From positions 124,001 to 188,000 of the forward strand of contig JBNPWE010000006.1 in assembly GCA_050433985.1 (NCBI GenBank): a stretch of DNA of 64,000 nt, read 5' to 3'. Both the position numbers and the translations under genes were made by a program. The stretch's first letter is position 1; each line of letters begins with the position of its first letter. The notes beneath the pieces are model-generated. The model made no database searches and was not told the DNA's origin. It worked only from the letters and a program-made list of their open reading frames with translations. This document shows positions 33,331-41,480 of the stretch, one piece after another. The stretch comes from JACIYW01 sp014359745. GTDB lineage: Bacteria; Pseudomonadota; Alphaproteobacteria; Rhodobacterales; Rhodobacteraceae.

Positions 33331-35644
33331 GCCGCAGCGCGTTCGTGATGACCGAGACCGACGAGAGGCTCATCGCCGCCGCCGCGATCATCGGCGAGAG
33401 CAGGAGGCCGGTCAGGGGATAGAGCACCCCCGCGGCAACGGGCACGCCCGCGGCGTTGTAGACGAAGGCGAAGAACAGGTTCTGCTTGATGTTCCTGAGC
33501 GTCGCCACGGCCAGTTTCCGTGCGCGGACAAGCCCCACGAGATCGCCGCGCATGAGCGTGATCCCGGCACTTTCCACGGCCACGTCGGCGCCGGTGCTCA
33601 TGGCGATGCCGACGTCCGCGGCCGCGAGCGCAGGAGCGTCGTTCACGCCATCACCGGCCATGGCGACCGACTTGCCCTTGGCGCGCAGCTCCTCGACCAG
33701 CTTCTGCTTGTCCTCCGGCAGGACGCCTGCGCGGACCTCGTCGATGCCGAGCTTCAACGCCACCGCCTCGGCCGTGCGCCGGTTGTCGCCGGTTGCCATG
33801 ATGATGGTGAGACCCAGCGCGTGCAGATCGCGGATCGCCGCTTCGGTCGTCTCCTTGATCGGGTCGGCCACGGCGACGATCCCTGCGAGCGTTCCATCCA
33901 CGGCGACGAACATCGCCGTCTTGCCGTCCGCGCGGAGCGTGTCGGCCTCCGCCTCGGCCTCGTCCGTCGAAAGCCCGAGGTCCGTCATCATCGCCGCATT
34001 GCCAAGCGCGACCCTGCGGCCCGCGACGGTGCCGTGCACGCCCTTGCCGGTGACCGCCTCGAAGTCCTCCGCAGTCCCGAGCGACAGGCTGCGGTCCTTC
34101 GCCCCGGCCACGATCGCTTCGGCGAGCGGATGCTCCGACCCGCGCTCGAGCGCAGCGGCAAGGCCCAGCACCTCCGCCTCGTCGCCATCAAGCGCGACCA
34201 CATCGGTCAGTCGCGGCTTGCCCTCGGTCAACGTGCCGGTCTTGTCGACGATCACCGTATCGACCCGCGCCATGCGTTCCAGGGCCTCGGCATCCTTGAT
34301 CAAGACGCCCGCCTGCGCGCCCCGGCCGGCGGCCGTGGTGATGGAGATCGGCGTGGCGAGCCCCAGCGCGCATGGGCAGGCGATGATCAGGACCGAAACG
34401 GCCGAGGCGATCGCGAAGGCCAGCGCAGGCTCGGGCCCGGCCCAGAGCCAGATGCCGAAGGCAATGATGGCTATCACAACGACGGTCGGCACGAAGATCG
34501 ACGACACCTTGTCCGCGAGCCCCTGGATCGGCGCCCGCGACCGCCGGGCGCCGGCGACCATCTCTACGATCTGCGACAGCACCGTGTCCGCGCCGACCTG
34601 GGTCGCGCGCACCGCCAGCGTGCCGTTCTTGTTGATCGTGCCACCGGTGACGCGGTCGCCCTCGACCTTCTCCACCGGCACCGGCTCGCCCGTGATCATG
34701 CTCTCGTCGACCGACGATCGGCCCTCGACCACCTCGCCGTCCACCGGCACGCTGTCTCCGGGCCGGACCCTCAAAAGGTCGCCCTCGACGATGTTCTCGA
34801 GCGGGGCGTCGTATTCCGACCCGTCGGGCAGGATGCGCCGAGCGGTCTTGGGCGCGAGGTCCAAGAGCGCCCGGATCGCGTCGCCCGTCCGCTCCCGCGC
34901 ACGCAGCTCCAGCACCTGACCGACGAAGATCAGCGCCACGATGACAACGGCCGCCTCGTAGTACGTACCGACGCCGTGGCCCATCCGGTACTGCTCGGGG
35001 AACACGCCCGGCGCGAAGGTCGCGACCAGCGAGTAGAGATACGCGGCACCGACCCCGAGCGAGATCAGCGTCCACATGTTCGGCGAGACATTGCGGATCG
35101 AGTCGATCCCGCGCCGGAAGAATGGCAGCGCGGCCCAGAGGATGATGGGCGTGGCCAGGATGAACTCCAGGTAGGTGGCCACCCGGTGCCCGATCCAGTC
35201 GCGCACCGGCAAGGCCACCAGCTCGCCCATCGTCAGGATGACCAGCGGCACGGCCGCCGCCGCCGAGATCCACATGCGTCGCGTGAAATCGACGAGCTCG
35301 TGGCTCGGCTCGTCCGACGGCACCATGGGTTCCAGAGCCATGCCGCAGATCGGGCAGCTCCCCGGCTCGTCACGCACGATCTCGGGGTGCATCGGGCAGG
35401 TGTATTGCGTGCCGGGCTGGGCCTTCTGTCCGGCCTTCTTCGCGTTGCCGGAGGCGTAGAAGTACGGATCGGCGTCGAACTTCTCCTGGCACCCGGCGGA
35501 GCAGAAGTGGAACGTCTCGCCGCCGTAGTCGCGCGTCCGCGCGCCCTCCTTGATCTCGACCTGCATCCCGCAGACTGGGTCGGTCGCGGTCTTTGCGCCG
35601 GTTTTGGTGTCGGAGGTAGCGTGATGGTGATGATGGTTGGCCAT
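33311..35644 (-). CDS. copA: Copper-exporting P1B-type ATPase with YHS domain
   Basis: 777 residues from ATG 35644 (AAAGGA at good spacing). His-rich start, YHS domain (TDPVCGMQVE to FHFCSAGCQEKF, about 21-60), then a heavy-metal-binding segment CPMHPE...CPICGM (83-102). The membrane ion site is CPC (IIACPCALGLATP), with phosphorylation site DKTGTLTEGK and hinge GDGVNDAP. It pumps Cu(I), possibly Ag(I), out of the cytoplasm. It has no N-terminal CxxC heavy-metal-associated domain. Gene symbol by function only. Confidence 0.93.
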   Translation of the reverse strand: MANHHHHHATSDTKTGAKTATDPVCGMQVEIKEGARTRDYGGETFHFCSAGCQEKFDADPYFYASGNAKKAGQKAQPGTQYTCPMHPEIVRDEPGSCPICGMALEPMVPSDEPSHELVDFTRRMWISAAAAVPLVILTMGELVALPVRDWIGHRVATYLEFILATPIILWAALPFFRRGIDSIRNVSPNMWTLISLGVGAAYLYSLVATFAPGVFPEQYRMGHGVGTYYEAAVVIVALIFVGQVLELRARERTGDAIRALLDLAPKTARRILPDGSEYDAPLENIVEGDLLRVRPGDSVPVDGEVVEGRSSVDESMITGEPVPVEKVEGDRVTGGTINKNGTLAVRATQVGADTVLSQIVEMVAGARRSRAPIQGLADKVSSIFVPTVVVIAIIAFGIWLWAGPEPALAFAIASAVSVLIIACPCALGLATPISITTAAGRGAQAGVLIKDAEALERMARVDTVIVDKTGTLTEGKPRLTDVVALDGDEAEVLGLAAALERGSEHPLAEAIVAGAKDRSLSLGTAEDFEAVTGKGVHGTVAGRRVALGNAAMMTDLGLSTDEAEAEADTLRADGKTAMFVAVDGTLAGIVAVADPIKETTEAAIRDLHALGLTIIMATGDNRRTAEAVALKLGIDEVRAGVLPEDKQKLVEELRAKGKSVAMAGDGVNDAPALAAADVGIAMSTGADVAVESAGITLMRGDLVGLVRARKLAVATLRNIKQNLFFAFVYNAAGVPVAAGVLYPLTGLLLSPMIAAAAMSLSSVSVITNALRLRRIDL

Positions 35645-35693
35645 GGATTGATGTCCTTTCTGTCCCGGTGTGCGGCCTCCAGTCGTTGGAAGG

Positions 35694-37046
35694 TCAAGAG
35701 GTGGGCTCGTGTCTTTCTTCTTGTGCGGAATGGTGGCTGCCATGCGCCGGTTCGTGCGATGGCGGGTTGAGCGCGAGGAAGATGCGCTCGAACAGGAAAA
35801 CGGCGGTCATGCCGGCGATCGCGATGACGACGATCAGCGGGTCGCTCTGCCATTTGAGCGCGGCGAAGGCCGCAAGGACCACCGCGTCCAGTCCGATCGC
35901 CGTCAGCAGGACCCATCCATGCGCGCCGATCTCCTCCCGCAGAGTCCGCCAGACACCCCAGTGGATCAGGATGTCCATCACGAGGTAGAAAAAGGCGCCA
36001 AGCGAGGCGATCCGGCTGAGGTCGAAGAAGATCGTCAGCGCGCTGGCGATCACCACCGTATAGACGAGCGTATGGTCGCGGATCGTGCCCGGCATACCGA
36101 AATGGCTGTGCGGGATCAGCTTCATGTCGGTCAGCATGGCCAGCATCCGCGACACAGCGAAGATGCTGGCGATCACGCCCGAGGCGGTCGCGACCAGTGC
36201 GAGCGCGACTGTCAGGTAGAAGCCGATCCGCCCGAGGGCGGGCTCGGCCGCTTCGGCGAGCGCGTAGTCCTTTGCCGCCACGATCCGATCGAGCGGCAGG
36301 CTGGCGCCGACGGCGAAGGCGACGAGAAGGTAGGCGACGACACAGATCGCGATGGATATGATGATCGCTCGCCCGACGTTGCGGTGCGGGTCGGTGACCT
36401 CGGCGCCGCTGTTGGTGATCGTCGTGAAGCCCTTGAAGGCCAGGATCGCGAGCGCCACCGAGGCAAGGAAGCCCGCAACCGCACCGCCATCCGCGCCTTC
36501 CGCCGCCTCGAAAGAGAAGCCGCCGGCCCAGAGCGCGGCAATGCCGAAGGCCGCGATGCCGCCCACCTTGAGGACCGCCATGAGCTGCGACAGAAGACCC
36601 ACGGAGCGGTTGCCTGCCGCATTCACGAGGTAGGCGAAGACGATGAGGCCCACGCCGATGGCAGGGACCAGCCAGCCCTCGGGCTTCAGATCGAGCCCCC
36701 GCAGGAGGTAGGTCGCAAATGTCCGCGCCACGAGGCTTTCGTTGATGACCATCGACAGCGCCATCAGCAGCGCGGCACCGGCCGCGACCGTCGTCGGACC
36801 GTAGGCCTTGGTCAGGATCATCCCGATCCCGCCCGCAGACGGCCAGGCGTTGGACATCTTGACGTAGGTATAGGCGCTGAATCCCGTCACCACGGCGCCA
36901 GCGACGAAGGCAAGGGGGAACAAGGGACCCGCAAGTTCTGCAATCTGCCCGGTCAGTGCGAGAATGCCCGCTCCGATCATCACGCCGGTTCCCATTGCCA
37001 CTGTGTCGAAGAGCGACAGGCTGTTCTTCTGATACTGCTGGGCCAT
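35694..37046 (-). CDS. APC-family permease
   Basis: 450 residues with about twelve membrane helices. The start (LFDTVAMGTGVMIGAGILAL) is the glycine-rich first helix of amino acid-polyamine-cation transporters. It ends with a His-rich tail (PSHEPAHGSHHSAQEERH). Such permeases are common in copper/silver islands of proteobacteria, but the substrate is unknown. The start at 37046 overlaps the TVP38 stop, so it belongs to the same operon. Confidence 0.82.
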   Translation of the reverse strand: MAQQYQKNSLSLFDTVAMGTGVMIGAGILALTGQIAELAGPLFPLAFVAGAVVTGFSAYTYVKMSNAWPSAGGIGMILTKAYGPTTVAAGAALLMALSMVINESLVARTFATYLLRGLDLKPEGWLVPAIGVGLIVFAYLVNAAGNRSVGLLSQLMAVLKVGGIAAFGIAALWAGGFSFEAAEGADGGAVAGFLASVALAILAFKGFTTITNSGAEVTDPHRNVGRAIIISIAICVVAYLLVAFAVGASLPLDRIVAAKDYALAEAAEPALGRIGFYLTVALALVATASGVIASIFAVSRMLAMLTDMKLIPHSHFGMPGTIRDHTLVYTVVIASALTIFFDLSRIASLGAFFYLVMDILIHWGVWRTLREEIGAHGWVLLTAIGLDAVVLAAFAALKWQSDPLIVVIAIAGMTAVFLFERIFLALNPPSHEPAHGSHHSAQEERHEPTS

Positions 37047-37717
37047 CACTTCTTCCTTTCTGCCTTCCCTCGCGTCGCGGCCCAGATCAGCGGCAGCCCG
37101 GTCACGAGGCCGAGACCGAGGACCGCCCATGTGGCCCGGCCAAGGTCACCGCTCACCGCCTCGCCGCCGAAATGCGCCAGCAGGAAGCTCGCCGGGATGA
37201 TGCCGGCCAGTGTCGCCAGTGCGAAGCGCCAGGCATGCAGGCGGCTGAGCCCGGCGGCGTAGCTGATCATGTCGAAGGACACGAAGGGCATGAGACGGCT
37301 GGCGAACACCGTCGCCGTCAGGGCGGTCTGGGACCCCAGAAGCCCGGCATCGATCCTGTCCCCGAAGACGCGGCGGACCACGTCGTGCCCCAGAACCCGC
37401 GCAAGGCCGAAGGCGATCAACGCGCCAAGCTCGGCGCCGATCACGACCTGAACCGTGCCCCAGACATGTCCGTAGGCCGCACCCGCCGCCAGCGCGATCG
37501 GTGCGCTCGGGATCGGGCTGGCCACGACCGCGATTGTCATGAGCGTGACGACCAGCATCGGCCCCCAGAGACCCGCGCGCGCGACCAGCGCCTCCAGTCG
37601 CTCGGGCTCGAACCAGTCCCGGACCTCGGCAAGGGCCGAAGGCGCGATGAACCACACCCCGAGCAGGACGATCCCGAGGATCGCCAGACCAGTGAGAATG
37701 CCGGCGCGTAGGCTCAT
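37046..37717 (-). CDS. TVP38/TMEM64 (DedA-like) membrane protein
   Basis: 223 residues, five or six membrane helices. SPIPSAPIALAAGAAYGHVW and the segment FASRLMPFVSFDMISYAAGL (FxxR...P) are the VTT/TVP38 signature. Relatives act in lipid scrambling or have been tied to metal tolerance, e.g. next to merA. It is coupled to the permease gene (TGATG) and directly follows the DUF302 gene. Confidence 0.87.
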   Translation of the reverse strand: MSLRAGILTGLAILGIVLLGVWFIAPSALAEVRDWFEPERLEALVARAGLWGPMLVVTLMTIAVVASPIPSAPIALAAGAAYGHVWGTVQVVIGAELGALIAFGLARVLGHDVVRRVFGDRIDAGLLGSQTALTATVFASRLMPFVSFDMISYAAGLSRLHAWRFALATLAGIIPASFLLAHFGGEAVSGDLGRATWAVLGLGLVTGLPLIWAATRGKAERKK

Positions 37718-37718
37718 C

Positions 37719-38105
37719 TCAAACCGCCGCGACGGCCTTCGCCAGCAGGTCGCGGACCTGGCCTGCAACAGCGTGCAGCTCGGCGTTCTCGATGGCCTGC
37801 ATGGACGCGACCGGGTCGATGGCGCCGACCTCCACGCCGCCCTCGACCTCCCGCAGGATGACGTTGCAGGGCAGCATTGCGCCCACCCGCGGCTCGATCC
37901 CGATGGCCTGCCAGGCCATCTTCGGGTTACAGGCGCCGAGGATGCGATAGGCCGGCATGTCGACGTCGAGCTTCTTTTTCATAGTCGCCTTGACGTCGAT
38001 CTCGGTCAGAACGCCAAAACCGTGATCCGCCAGCGCCTTTCGTGCCCGAGCGTCGACGTCGTCGATACTTGCGTCGGGGATCATGCGATTGATCGTGTAG
38101 GTCAT
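37719..38105 (-). CDS. DUF302 domain protein
   Basis: 128 residues. KALADHGFGVLTEIDVKATM and YRILGACNPKMAWQAI fit DUF302, with the conserved GxCNP stretch. The family is small, dimeric and of unknown function, often beside copper and sulfur genes. A ribosome site (AAAGGATTTCG) precedes the start. It ends two bases beyond the TVP38 start. Confidence 0.88.
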   Translation of the reverse strand: MTYTINRMIPDASIDDVDARARKALADHGFGVLTEIDVKATMKKKLDVDMPAYRILGACNPKMAWQAIGIEPRVGAMLPCNVILREVEGGVEVGAIDPVASMQAIENAELHAVAGQVRDLLAKAVAAV

Positions 38106-38121
38106 CGCGAAATCCTTTCTC

Positions 38122-38250
38122 CTATTTCCGAAGATACTTGATCAGCGCTGCTATGGCCAAAACCAGCAGCACAAGGATCAGCAGGCCGAACAGCCAGCCA
38201 AACCCCATACCCCAACCCATACCGGTGCCCATGTCGTTCCAGTTCATCAT
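38122..38250 (-). CDS. 42-residue glycine/methionine membrane peptide
   Basis: GGAGG stands 5-6 bases before ATG 38250. The 42-residue product starts MMNWNDMGTGMGWGMGFGWL, continues as one membrane helix (LLILVLLVLAIAALI) and ends KYLRK. Small Met/Gly/Trp-rich membrane peptides like this (short SHOCT-like relatives) recur next to copper oxidases. The Met residues could bind Cu(I). Confidence 0.75.
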   Translation of the reverse strand: MMNWNDMGTGMGWGMGFGWLFGLLILVLLVLAIAALIKYLRK

Positions 38251-38371
38251 GTCGTCCTCCTGTTTTCCGGGCTGCGAGAGGCCCGTCTCTGCGGATCTCG
38301 CGAGAAGGTGGTGGAGCGAAACCGCAGCGATCGGGACGTCGGGGCGCTCGAAGCGAACGCCCCGCCTGCGG

Positions 38372-39916
38372 TCAGACCGAAGCCGATACCGCGAACTCGG
38401 TCATCATGCCGGTCGCCAGGTGCGGCATGTGATGGCAATGGAGCATCCAGCGCGCGGCTTCGCCCGCGTCCAGCGCCACGTCCACCATCGACATCGGCGG
38501 CACATAGACCGTGTCGCGCAAGGCGCCTGCCACGCGGCGTCCGTTCAACCCGACGACCTGGAACACGTGGCCGTGCAGATGCATCGGGTGCCCCATCATC
38601 GACATGTTGTGAAAGGAGAGCACAACCCGCTCGCCTCTGCGCGCCGTGACCGGCTGGTGCTGGCCCCAGACGGCGCCGTTGATCGTCCAGACATAGGGCT
38701 GCATCGAGCCGCCCAGCATCAGCATCTGGCTGCGATCCACGGGGCGCTCCGGCAGGGCGTCCACCGCGATCAGCCGTGCTTCCTGCGCAAGATCGGTGTC
38801 GAACGCGGGCGCTTCAGCCTCCGCCACGGCATCGACGCGCCGCACCTCGGCACCGGGCGTGGCGAGGATCAGACCGGTGCGCTCCCTCGCCCCCTCGCGC
38901 AGCGCGAGGATCGGCCAGGCTCCGTTTTCGTTCGGCAGGTCGATCTCGAGATCGAGCCTCTGTCCCATGGCGAGCCCGAAACGGTTGCCGGAAAGCGGCT
39001 GCACCGCGTGACCGTCCGCCGCGACGAGGCGCGCCCCGGCCGCCCCGGTATCGATCCAGAACACCGTGGCCGCCGCGGCGTTGATGACGCGGAGCCGGAT
39101 GCGACCGCCGCGCTCGACCTGCACCACGTCGGGGTCAGATAGCGTGCGATCGTTGGCGAGATAGGCGTCCCAGTCGTAGTCGTTCAGGTCCATGGCCATG
39201 CCGCCCATCTGGCCGCCCATGCCCATCATCCCGCCCATACCCGGCATCTGGTCCATTGGCATGCCGCCCATCGCGCCGTGATCCATGCCCGGCATGGCGC
39301 CCATGCCGCCCATGGGCGTCCCCTGCATGGGTTGAGCACCGCCGTGATGCGCGTGTGCGCCGTGGCCGCCGCCCGCGTGACCGCCGCTTATCTCGGCCAG
39401 AACCTCTTCCGGGGACTTGAACGAGAAGTCGTGCAGGAACATCACGACCTCCTGCCGGTCGGCGGCGACATCCTCGGCCGAGCGCACGATCAGCGGCGCG
39501 GCGAGCAGCTGCATCTCCTGGGTTGGCACATGGCTGTGCATCCAGTGCGTGCCGGGCCGCGCCTCGAAGTCGTAGGATCGGGTCTCGCCCGGCGCGAGCA
39601 GGGGCATCGGCATGTCGGGCACGCCGTCCTGCGCGTTGGGCGGGATCTGTCCGTGCCAGTGGATGATGGTACCGACGTCCAGGTCGTTGGTCAGATCGAC
39701 CCGGAACCTCTGGCCGGGGTCGAGGATCAGTCCCTGACCGCCGGGGCCGGCAAGCCCGAAGACCGTGGCAGCGCGACCGTCGATGTCGAGCGTGCGCGTC
39801 GCAGCGGAGAGGCTGATCGGCGCCACCCCTTGCGCGAAGGCGATGCGGGGCAAGTGTGCAGCGCCAATGGCGGCCGCACTTGCGGCAAGAAAGCCGCGTC
39901 GAGAAAGCATGTTCAT
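38372..39916 (-). CDS. Multicopper oxidase (copper tolerance, Tat-exported)
   Basis: 514 residues from ATG 39916 (GAGGAG upstream). Twin-arginine signal (SRRGFLAASAAAIG). Copper ligands: HWHG, HWMHSHVP, HPMHLHGHVF and HCHHMPHLATGM, giving type 1, 2 and 3 sites. A Met/His-rich insert (about 190-240, GMGAMPGMDHGAMGGMPMDQ) resembles the Cu(I)-binding loop of CueO/CopA oxidases. It oxidises periplasmic Cu(I) to Cu(II). It is upstream in the leftward operon. Confidence 0.93.
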   Translation of the reverse strand: MNMLSRRGFLAASAAAIGAAHLPRIAFAQGVAPISLSAATRTLDIDGRAATVFGLAGPGGQGLILDPGQRFRVDLTNDLDVGTIIHWHGQIPPNAQDGVPDMPMPLLAPGETRSYDFEARPGTHWMHSHVPTQEMQLLAAPLIVRSAEDVAADRQEVVMFLHDFSFKSPEEVLAEISGGHAGGGHGAHAHHGGAQPMQGTPMGGMGAMPGMDHGAMGGMPMDQMPGMGGMMGMGGQMGGMAMDLNDYDWDAYLANDRTLSDPDVVQVERGGRIRLRVINAAAATVFWIDTGAAGARLVAADGHAVQPLSGNRFGLAMGQRLDLEIDLPNENGAWPILALREGARERTGLILATPGAEVRRVDAVAEAEAPAFDTDLAQEARLIAVDALPERPVDRSQMLMLGGSMQPYVWTINGAVWGQHQPVTARRGERVVLSFHNMSMMGHPMHLHGHVFQVVGLNGRRVAGALRDTVYVPPMSMVDVALDAGEAARWMLHCHHMPHLATGMMTEFAVSASV

Positions 39917-39988
39917 GGTCGTCTCCTCGGGACTTCCGTCCCGTTCATCAATACCGATGGGGCGCCTCGGGCGTCTGCCCGGGCGCGC

Positions 39989-40351
39989 TCAGAGGAGACG
40001 GAGCTTGGGAGGTCGTTCGTTCAGTCCCGGCGCACGGCTGACGTGGATTGCCGCGGACGGGACGTCATGACTGGCGGCGCCGTAGGCGTGCCCGGCTTCC
40101 TCGCCTGCCGACGTCAGGAAGGCAGAGAGGCCTGCGCATACGAACTCGCACATCTCGGCATCGGCCGATCCACAGTGCTCTCCAGCGTCACAGTCGAAGC
40201 CCGAAATGACCGGAGAGTGCATCATGTCGGCGACATGCATCGCGTGATCCACATCGGAATTCATGCTCATGCGTGTCGCATGCGCCGAGGTCACCGTCGT
40301 CACCACGGTGATCGCGAGTATGGCAAGCATGGTGACGACACGTTCGAGCAT
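39989..40351 (-). CDS. Secreted Cys/His-containing protein of copper operon
   Basis: About 120 residues from ATG 40351, giving a Sec signal (MLAILAITVVTTVTSAHA); ATG 40387 is also possible. The mature part has DHAMHVADMMH and FDCDAGEHCGSADAEMCEF, so potential metal ligands. It ends PPKLRLL, like small proteins that head copper-oxidase operons. It is first in the minus-strand copper gene set. No named family. Confidence 0.65.
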   Translation of the reverse strand: MLERVVTMLAILAITVVTTVTSAHATRMSMNSDVDHAMHVADMMHSPVISGFDCDAGEHCGSADAEMCEFVCAGLSAFLTSAGEEAGHAYGAASHDVPSAAIHVSRAPGLNERPPKLRLL

Positions 40352-40468
40352 GCTGCAAAGATAGGCATTGCTCACGAGAATGTCCATAGTCGCAGGGGCC
40401 TCGCCGCTGGCACAACGTGGTCTCGACCAAACGCGAATGTTATTCCGCAGTGATCGGGGATAGACGTC

Positions 40469-40930
40469 TTGAAAAAAGCTCTCCGAAATATTGTCGTGAT
40501 CGGTCTGGTCGTCGGAGGTGTGATCCTCGCGGTCTTTGCTGGCTGGCGTTATGCCGGTACCGCATCCACCGCCCTGGCGTCGGCGGACATCATCGCGCAA
40601 GGACGCCAGATCTATGCGGATCAGTGCGCCACCTGCCACGGCGCGGAACTGGAGGGCCAGCCGGGCTGGCGCTCGCCGCTTCCGTCCGGCCGGTTGCCGG
40701 CGCCACCCCACGACGCCAGCGGCCACACCTGGCACCATCCTGACGATGTCCTGTTCCGCATCGTTAGGGAAGGCACCGCCGCCGTGGTCGGCGGCGGATA
40801 CGAGAGCGACATGCCCGGCTTCGCAGACGTGCTGAGCGACGCGGACATCCGCGCCGTTCTCGACTACATCAAGAGCACATGGCCAGAGCGCGAGCGCCGA
40901 TACCAAGAGAGGGTGTCGGAGGCAAACTGA
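40469..40930 (+). CDS. Membrane-anchored c-type cytochrome
   Basis: 153 residues with a TTG start. An N-terminal membrane helix (NIVVIGLVVGGVILAVFAGW) is followed by one heme c site CATCH (about residue 54) and axial Met candidate DMPGF (about 117). It carries electrons in the periplasm, perhaps linked to copper oxidation. It is divergent from the copper operon and is preceded by a short promoter gap. Confidence 0.85.
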   Translation: MKKALRNIVVIGLVVGGVILAVFAGWRYAGTASTALASADIIAQGRQIYADQCATCHGAELEGQPGWRSPLPSGRLPAPPHDASGHTWHHPDDVLFRIVREGTAAVVGGGYESDMPGFADVLSDADIRAVLDYIKSTWPERERRYQERVSEAN

Positions 40931-40983
40931 CATTCCCCATGGTCGTCGGCTGCTACTCGCGCCAGGCCAGTTCGCAGACCGAG

Positions 40984-41340
40984 TTAGAGGAACGTCGCCG
41001 ACCAGGTCAGCACCATGAAGCCGCCGAGCGACTGCATCATGTTGACCATCCGTATCGGCCCGGTTGCCTCGATCTGCGTGTACCCGAGCGTGGCGAAGTT
41101 GACGCCGGAGAAGTAGATCAGGCCGCTCCAGCATGGGTCGTAGCTGCCGTCGAAGCCTCCCACGCCCCAGCCCTGCAGCGCCCTGTAGACTGCGGCGAAA
41201 GCCAGGATTTCAATCGTGTGGAGCGCGAGCAGCCCGACGAACGCCACCATGATCGCCGCCTGCGGTCTCTCTTTCGAGTTCGGCTTCACGCCCCGGACGG
41301 CCAATAGCCCCGTAGTGGTGCGCGACCAGATGGCGGCCAC
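40984..41340 (-). pseudogene. Ion channel (TLGY filter), N-terminally truncated
   Basis: The 118 visible residues hold membrane helices, the pore signature GVNFATLGYTQ (compare TVGYG) and a last helix (MMQSLGGFMVLTWSATFL), as in two-helix potassium channel proteins. The frame is open a little further upstream (HAATGIGLLLGFALVAAIW) and then meets a stop near 41430, with only GTG 41340 as a start. The usual first helix is thus missing, so the gene is probably decayed. Confidence 0.6.
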
Positions 41341-41480
41341 CAGCGCGAAACCGAGCAGAAGCCCGATTCCAGTTGCAGCATGTTGAGCACTCGCGGCGGA
41401 ACAGTACCCCGAGGTTTATGTTCTCAGCGCTCGGCCCTGCGGCATGGCAGCGGAACCATCGCCCTGCCGATGATCTGATC

